Notes under the pieces: model-generated
Database searches by the model: none
Told to the model about the DNA's origin: nothing
The model's input: only the letters and a program-made list of their open reading frames with translations
Position numbers and translations under genes: made by a program
Assembly (NCBI GenBank): GCA_900549945.1
Contig: URQJ01000068.1
Span: 1 to 9,367 of the forward strand
Length of the DNA: 9,367 bases
DNA from: an uncultured Oscillospiraceae bacterium
GTDB taxonomy: Bacteria > Bacillota > Clostridia > Oscillospirales > Acutalibacteraceae
Direction: 5' to 3'
Shown here: positions 5,254 through 9,367 of the stretch, in pieces
Layout of the letters: each line of letters opens with the position of its first letter
How positions within the stretch are numbered: the stretch's first letter is position 1

Positions 5254-7024
5254 ATTTCGCCCCGCGCTTTTCCTCTTCCCTCTCGAGCCGACCGGTCAGC
5301 TCCGGTTCGGCGAGCGCCGAAAGCCACGCTTCCATGCGCGCCTTGCCGTCAACCGCGCCGGAAAACGCGCCGAGCAGGCGGTTCCCGCCGAAAATGGCCG
5401 CCGCGCCGTCCTGCAGGGCCTGCTTGCTCGGCGTCTCCGTGATCCGCATGCGAACCGTCTCCTCCGCGTCGAAAAACAGCTTGATGTGCCGCGTGCTCGC
5501 CTGCTCGAGAAACGCAATGTCAAGCTTTAGTACCGGCACGCCGTCCTCGTTCTGCGTCCAGACGCCGGAGACTGCGACAAGCTGCTCCTCGCCGTTCGCG
5601 CACACCTTGCCGCGCGCCGCCGCCGAAAAGCCGACCTCGAGCGTGTTGCGCTCCTCCCCTTCCTCAAACGTGATGTAAAGTTGTTTCGCTTCACAGGAAA
5701 AGCAGACGGCGCTGATGCCGGTCGTGTAGTTATTTTCTAGAAGCTGCACAAAAAGCGGCAGCAGCCGTGCCGCGCCCGGCTCAAACACATAGCGCCGGCC
5801 CGCGACCGCCGCACTGTGCGTTTCGCGCAGCCTCTGCTGCCGAAGCCGCTCCAAAAAGCTGAAAACGCCTTTTTCCGGCAATGCGCCGGCTTCAAGCTGC
5901 CGCACCGTCCGGCAAAGCCTGCGGTATGCGCGCGGGTCCGGCGGGCATCGGTCGGGAAGCCGCACCCCGGCGCCGAAATACCGCTCGCAGAGTGACAAGT
6001 AGGAGGACTTGCCAAACATGCGGTTTCCGCCTGCGTTCGAGGCGATAACCATATCGAGCTCCGGGATTACAAGGATGTTCTGCCCGAACAGACCGTTGAA
6101 CAAAACCGAGCCCGGCCGCGCCCACAGCCAGCACTGAAAGCCGTAGCCGTAGTCGCTCATGCTCTCCGGCGGCTCGCTCTGCCTGCGGCTCATCTCGCCG
6201 ATATAGTCCGCCGGCACGAGTGCCCTGCCCGCCCATTCGCCGCGCCGCAGCACGAGCAGGCCGAGCTTTGCCATGTCCTCCTGCTTGAGGTAAAGCCCCC
6301 AGCCGCCCTTCTCGATGCCGAGCGGGCACGTCTCCCAGTGGAAATTGCGGATGCCCATCGGGCCGAACAGGCGCGCCTCTAAAAATTCGGTCAGCGTTTT
6401 CCCCGTCTTTTTGCAGATAATCGCCGAAAGCATGTAGGAATTCATGCTGTTGTACTGAAATTCCCTGCCCGGCTCAAACTGCGGCGTCGAGTCCAGAAAG
6501 CCGCGCACCCAGTCCATCTGCGTGACGGACGCCACCTCGTTCAGCGAGGCGCCGCTCGTCATGTTCAGCAGATGGCGCACGAGCAGGCCACGCCAGCGGA
6601 TGCGCGCGAGCGGCGAGGCCTTTTCCGGGAACAGATCGACGACGCGCTCGTCGGGCGAGAGCAGCCCGTCGCCGATCAGAATGCCGGCGCACAGGCCCGT
6701 CACCGTCTTGCACAGCGAGTGCGTCACATGCCACACGTCCCGGTCAAACGGCGCGAAGCTGCACGCGGCGATCACCTTGCCGTGCCGCAGCACTGTCAGG
6801 CTGTGCAGGTTTTCCGTCTTATCCGCCGCGGCCTGCTTCAAAAATTCCTGCAAATAGCCGCTTTGGATGCCGACAGATTCCGGCACGGCGCGCGGCAGCG
6901 CATCGGCCGGCCCATCCGGAAACGGGGCCTTCTGCACGCGCATCGGCAGCACCGCCACCTCCTGCCTGCGGCCCGAAAGGCGCGAAAGCAGCTCCGCCGC
7001 ACGCCGAACAGTTCGGATGTCCAT
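5252..7024 (-). CDS. Beta-lactamase-fold serine hydrolase with long C-terminal region
   Basis: A 590-residue protein of the class C beta-lactamase / penicillin-binding-protein-like family (PF00144). Catalytic pattern: S103-L-C-K106 (nucleophile and base, in HVTHSLCKTVTG), Y191-N-S193 (FQYNSMNSYML) and a GLFGQNILVIPELDMVIA segment (311-328) in place of the KTG strand. Family members cleave peptides, D-amino-acid peptides or esters; the substrate here cannot be told. There is no signal peptide or membrane segment, so it appears cytoplasmic, which argues against a wall-acting enzyme or a true beta-lactamase. Residues ~351-590 lie beyond the hydrolase core and I do not recognise them; they start Arg/Pro-rich and then look like a mixed alpha/beta domain. 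ATG start at 7022-7024 follows a GGGGGAGGG ribosome site. Single-gene unit between the upstream M18 terminator and the bidirectional terminator. Confidence 0.9.
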   Translation of the reverse strand: MDIRTVRRAAELLSRLSGRRQEVAVLPMRVQKAPFPDGPADALPRAVPESVGIQSGYLQEFLKQAAADKTENLHSLTVLRHGKVIAACSFAPFDRDVWHVTHSLCKTVTGLCAGILIGDGLLSPDERVVDLFPEKASPLARIRWRGLLVRHLLNMTSGASLNEVASVTQMDWVRGFLDSTPQFEPGREFQYNSMNSYMLSAIICKKTGKTLTEFLEARLFGPMGIRNFHWETCPLGIEKGGWGLYLKQEDMAKLGLLVLRRGEWAGRALVPADYIGEMSRRQSEPPESMSDYGYGFQCWLWARPGSVLFNGLFGQNILVIPELDMVIASNAGGNRMFGKSSYLSLCERYFGAGVRLPDRCPPDPRAYRRLCRTVRQLEAGALPEKGVFSFLERLRQQRLRETHSAAVAGRRYVFEPGAARLLPLFVQLLENNYTTGISAVCFSCEAKQLYITFEEGEERNTLEVGFSAAARGKVCANGEEQLVAVSGVWTQNEDGVPVLKLDIAFLEQASTRHIKLFFDAEETVRMRITETPSKQALQDGAAAIFGGNRLLGAFSGAVDGKARMEAWLSALAEPELTGRLEREEEKRGAK

Positions 7025-7059
7025 AAAGCCCTCCCCCTCTCTTTATCCATTCACTTCGC

Positions 7060-7087
7060 AGTATACCCGGCTTTTCCAGAAATATGA
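7060..7087 (-). promoter_or_regulatory. Possible promoter of the serine hydrolase gene
   Basis: Minus-strand -10 TATACT (7060-7065) is good; the -35 at 17-base spacing is TTCATA, directly after the M18 terminator stem. The -35 is weak, so this promoter could be low-level or factor-dependent. Confidence 0.5.
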
Positions 7088-7088
7088 A

Positions 7089-7119
7089 GGGCGGCAGAAA
7101 GCCAAAGCCTCTGCCGCCC
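7089..7119 (-). terminator. Intrinsic terminator of the coaE-transglycosylase-M18 operon
   Basis: Ten perfectly paired bases (GGGCGGCAGA / TCTGCCGCCC) with an 11-base loop, followed on the minus strand by T-rich TTCATATTTC, a few bases after the M18 stop codon (7125-7127). Confidence 0.8.
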
Positions 7120-7124
7120 GTCTG

Positions 7125-8537
7125 TTACTTTTCTTCGAAAAACGCCTTAAAGCCCTTGTAGGCCATGTAGACGTCGAGCTTCGAAACAACCTCGAACGGC
7201 GCGTGCATCGAAAGCACTGGCACGCCGACGTCGAGCACGTCGACGTTGAGGTTCGCGATGAATTTCGCGACTGTTCCGCCGCCGCCCTGATCGACCTTGC
7301 CGAGTTCACCGATCTGCCACAGAACGTTCGCATCGTCAAACGTGCGGCGGATACGGCCGACAAATTCAGCGTTCGCGTCGCTCGTGCCGCCCTTGCCGCG
7401 CGAGCCCGTGTACTTCGCGATGCCGAGGCCGCCGTTGATGTAGCAGGAATTCTGCGCCTCATACGCGGAGGCGTAATGCGGGTCGTAGGCCGCGGTAACG
7501 TCTGCCGAAATGCAGACCGACTTCGAGAGCACGCGGCGCGGCACTTCGCCCTCCGCCTCTGCGAGATCGGCGATGAAGTAGCGCATGAACTCGGAGTTGA
7601 GACCGGTATTGCCGTCGCTGCCGACCTCCTCCTTGTCGGCAAGCACCGTCACGACGGTCTGCACCGGGTTCTTGCAGGCGAGGATCGCCTCAAGCGCCGG
7701 ATACGCGCAGACGCGGTCGTCGTGGCCGTAGGCGCCGATCAGGCTGCGGTCAAAGCCGATGTCCACCGCCTTAAACGCGGGGACAAACTCGATCTCCGCA
7801 GAGATGAGATCGGCCTCGACAACGCCGTATTTCTCGTTCAAAAGGCGCATGACATTGAGCTTGTAGGCGTTCTTCGCCTCCTCGTCGCGCACCGGGCGGC
7901 TGCCGACGAGGATGTTGAGATCCTCGCCCGTGAACGCCGCGCCGAGCGTTTTCTGCGCCTGATCCGCACCGAGGTGCGGCAGGATGTCGGTGATCGTGAA
8001 CTGCGGGTCGCCCGGCTCCTCGCCGATGCGCACCGCGACGCTCGTGCCGTCGCGCTTTACGATCACGCCGTGCATCGCGAGCGGGATCGCCGTCCACTGG
8101 TACTTCTTGATGCCGCCGTAGTAGTGCGTCTTGAGGTACGCCAGCTCACTCGATTCGTAGAGCGGGATCGGCTTTAGGTCGAGGCGCGGATTGTCGATGT
8201 GGGCCGCGGCAATGCGCACGCCGTTTTTGCAGCCCTCCTTGCCGATGACCGCGAGGCACAGCGCCTTGCCGCGGTTGTTGTAGTACACCTTGTCGCCGGG
8301 CGCATATTCGTGCGCCGGGTCAAACGGCACGAAGCCGTGCTTTTCCGCCGCCTTTACCGCGTACTCAACGGATTCGCGCTCAGTCTTTGCGCTGTCGAGA
8401 AACGCCTTGTAGCCCTCGCAGAACTTGTCGGCCTTTTCGATCTTCTCGTCCGAGACTGCAAAAAAGCCGTTCTTTCGCGGGTTGAGCAGCGCCTCGCTGA
8501 GCGCCTTTGCAGATTTCTCCGCATCCTTTTTAGCCAT
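7125..8537 (-). CDS. M18 family metalloaminopeptidase (aspartyl-aminopeptidase-like)
   Basis: A 470-residue cytoplasmic zinc exopeptidase that removes N-terminal residues, often acidic ones, from peptides. The di-zinc site is complete by motif: H113 in AAHIDNPRLDLK, D273/D274 in GHDDRV, the E303-E304 pair in DKEEVGS, D346 in SADVTAAYD and H445 in SMHAPFEV. The GKGGTSDAN segment (381-389) and the family insertion domain (~130-260) are also present, and the length fits the bacterial M18 group. Start ATG at 8535-8537 lies behind GGGGGA; the gene overlaps the stop region of the upstream transglycosylase by eight bases, so translation is probably coupled. It is the last gene of the operon. Substrate preference cannot be read from sequence. 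Confidence 0.95.
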   Translation of the reverse strand: MAKKDAEKSAKALSEALLNPRKNGFFAVSDEKIEKADKFCEGYKAFLDSAKTERESVEYAVKAAEKHGFVPFDPAHEYAPGDKVYYNNRGKALCLAVIGKEGCKNGVRIAAAHIDNPRLDLKPIPLYESSELAYLKTHYYGGIKKYQWTAIPLAMHGVIVKRDGTSVAVRIGEEPGDPQFTITDILPHLGADQAQKTLGAAFTGEDLNILVGSRPVRDEEAKNAYKLNVMRLLNEKYGVVEADLISAEIEFVPAFKAVDIGFDRSLIGAYGHDDRVCAYPALEAILACKNPVQTVVTVLADKEEVGSDGNTGLNSEFMRYFIADLAEAEGEVPRRVLSKSVCISADVTAAYDPHYASAYEAQNSCYINGGLGIAKYTGSRGKGGTSDANAEFVGRIRRTFDDANVLWQIGELGKVDQGGGGTVAKFIANLNVDVLDVGVPVLSMHAPFEVVSKLDVYMAYKGFKAFFEEK

Positions 8538-9123
8538 TTTTCATTCCCCCATAATAAATTTCTTCGTATGCTTCCTTGTATTGAAGGACCTTCTGAACGT
8601 ACGCCTCCGTTTCGCCGAAGGGGATCGCCTTCAGGGTCTCCCCATCGTCGGAGTACGCGCTGTCCGAAAGCCATGAGGCAACATTTCCCATGCCGGCGTT
8701 GTAGGCGCAGAGCGCGACCGTCAGGTCGCCGTACTCCCTGAGCAGCAGGCTGAGGAACGCGCAGCCGAATCGGATGCTCACCGCCGGCTCATACAGCGCC
8801 GCCTCGTCGTGCGTCTCGCCCACATGCGTCTGCATCCAGTAGAACGTGTCGGGCATCATCTGCATCAGCCCCATCGCGCCGGCGGACGATTTGGCCTCGG
8901 CGTCAAATCCGCTTTCCGCTTTGATCACCGCATAGACGAGGCTTTCCTCCAGCTCGTATTCCGCCGCCTGCGCTGATACAATGGACTCGTATTTGCGCGG
9001 GTAGCTGAGCTTCTGCACATCCGGCTGCACCGCCTGTAATGCGAATACCGCGAACCCTACAAGCAGTGCGGCCGCCACGAGCACGGCAGGCCACCGGCGC
9101 CTTTGTTTTCGGTTTCGTCTCAA
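8530..9123 (-). CDS. Membrane-anchored lytic transglycosylase, SLT domain
   Basis: A 197-residue SLT-type murein lytic transglycosylase (GH23-like). Residues 1-11 are strongly basic and ~12-30 form one hydrophobic segment, so it is a signal-anchored or secreted enzyme acting on the outside of the membrane. Motifs: catalytic E70 in VIKAESGFD, GAMGLMQMMP (82-91), and ALCAYNAGMGNV (138-149), with the C-terminal TEAYVQKVL helix typical of the fold. It cleaves the MurNAc-GlcNAc bond of peptidoglycan. The start is TTG (9121-9123), overlapping the coaE TGA as TTGA, with GGGAG a few bases upstream; no better in-frame ATG was seen near the N-terminus. Middle gene of coaE-transglycosylase-M18. Confidence 0.93.
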   Translation of the reverse strand: MRRNRKQRRRWPAVLVAAALLVGFAVFALQAVQPDVQKLSYPRKYESIVSAQAAEYELEESLVYAVIKAESGFDAEAKSSAGAMGLMQMMPDTFYWMQTHVGETHDEAALYEPAVSIRFGCAFLSLLLREYGDLTVALCAYNAGMGNVASWLSDSAYSDDGETLKAIPFGETEAYVQKVLQYKEAYEEIYYGGMKNG

Positions 9124-9367
9124 AATCCGTCTCCCTGCCGCCCGCAGCCGAGCGCCGCGAGCATATCGTCTATATCCGCATCCGAAACGGACGCCGTGTT
9201 GTCGAGCACATAATCCGAGCGCGCGGCGTAAAAGCCGTCCGCCTGCTGCGCCTGCATGCGGTGCTCCGCCTCCGCCTCGGAAATACCGTCGCGCCTCAAA
9301 ATGCGCGCCCTGCGCACCGCGCGGTCCGCAAGGACCGACACGACCCGCCGGCAGAGCCGCTCGGCGC
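9120..9367 (-). CDS. coaE: Dephospho-CoA kinase, C-terminal part (5' end outside window)
   Basis: The last 81 residues of an enzyme that phosphorylates the 3'-OH of dephospho-CoA in the final step of CoA synthesis. Visible: the RARILRRDGISEAEAEHRMQ block (family pattern R-x-RDGxxxxxA-x-RxxxQ), then ADGFYAARSDYVLDNTASVS, matching the usual A-x-YVIxN ending, and an acidic C-terminal helix. The ATP-binding N-terminal half is off the window. Its TGA overlaps the TTG start of the transglycosylase. Identity rests on the C-terminal pattern only, but it is distinctive. Confidence 0.85.
   Translation of the reverse strand, partial: AERLCRRVVSVLADRAVRRARILRRDGISEAEAEHRMQAQQADGFYAARSDYVLDNTASVSDADIDDMLAALGCGRQGDGF

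Noticed and set aside
5252..7024. Serine hydrolase as an antibiotic-resistance beta-lactamase
   Set aside because: No signal peptide, no KTG-type motif, atypical length; the SxxK fold alone is shared by many non-resistance esterases and peptidases.
6867..8177. Long plus-strand open frame (436 codons) opposite the M18 gene, and similar long plus-strand frames at 457-1404, 2427-3029 and 3914-4663
   Set aside because: Each lies opposite a gene with clear family motifs; the translations are Arg/Ala/His-rich and low in recognisable motifs, as expected for antisense frames in GC-rich DNA, and they lack convincing ribosome sites.

Overview
The window is about 9.4 kb of GC-rich bacterial DNA with dense, mostly minus-strand housekeeping and accessory genes. 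The gene content (NCS2 uracil permease with upp, an M18 aminopeptidase, a WYL regulator, MmcQ/YjbR fused to a DUF3795-like Cys-rich domain, a DUF523 protein) and the strong AGGAGG-type ribosome sites suggest a GC-rich anaerobic Firmicute, probably a Clostridia/Oscillospiraceae-type gut bacterium. This assignment is an inference from family content; no rRNA is present to settle it. I see no tRNA, rRNA, CRISPR array, insertion sequence or phage gene.

Layout, left to right. (1) Positions 1-2180, minus strand: a compact three-gene operon. A WYL-domain regulator (GTG start at 2180) overlaps a MmcQ/YjbR + Cys-rich fusion protein by ATGA, which is followed 2 bases later by a GyrI-like effector-binding protein that runs off the left edge. 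Its promoter sits directly next to a perfect 30-base palindrome (2219-2248) that looks like an operator. (2) Positions 2324-3851, minus: a uracil/xanthine-type NCS2 permease with its own strong promoter, tandem ~11-bp repeats upstream of it and a hairpin downstream. (3) Positions 3892-4685, minus: upp (uracil phosphoribosyltransferase) with its own promoter and terminator. (4) Positions 4691-5253, plus: a DUF523 / TudS-like protein, the only plus-strand gene, transcribed divergently from upp with the two -35 boxes only five bases apart. (5) Positions 5252-7024, minus: a large cytoplasmic beta-lactamase-fold serine hydrolase, convergent with the DUF523 gene across a shared bidirectional terminator. 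(6) Positions 7089-9367, minus: the 3' end of coaE, then a membrane-anchored lytic transglycosylase and an M18 aminopeptidase, joined by overlapping reading frames as one operon.

Two groups of genes read as working together. The permease, upp and possibly the DUF523 protein form a uracil uptake and salvage neighbourhood; because characterised DUF523 proteins (TudS) remove sulfur from thiouracil, the third gene could convert a thiolated base into uracil for Upp. The WYL-MmcQ/DUF3795-GyrI operon looks like a self-regulated small-molecule or DNA-damage response cassette: GyrI-like proteins are known to hydrolyse cyclopropanoid DNA alkylators and MmcQ is named from the mitomycin cluster. Both functional readings are inferences from family and context. 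There is no gene-free stretch longer than about 190 bases.
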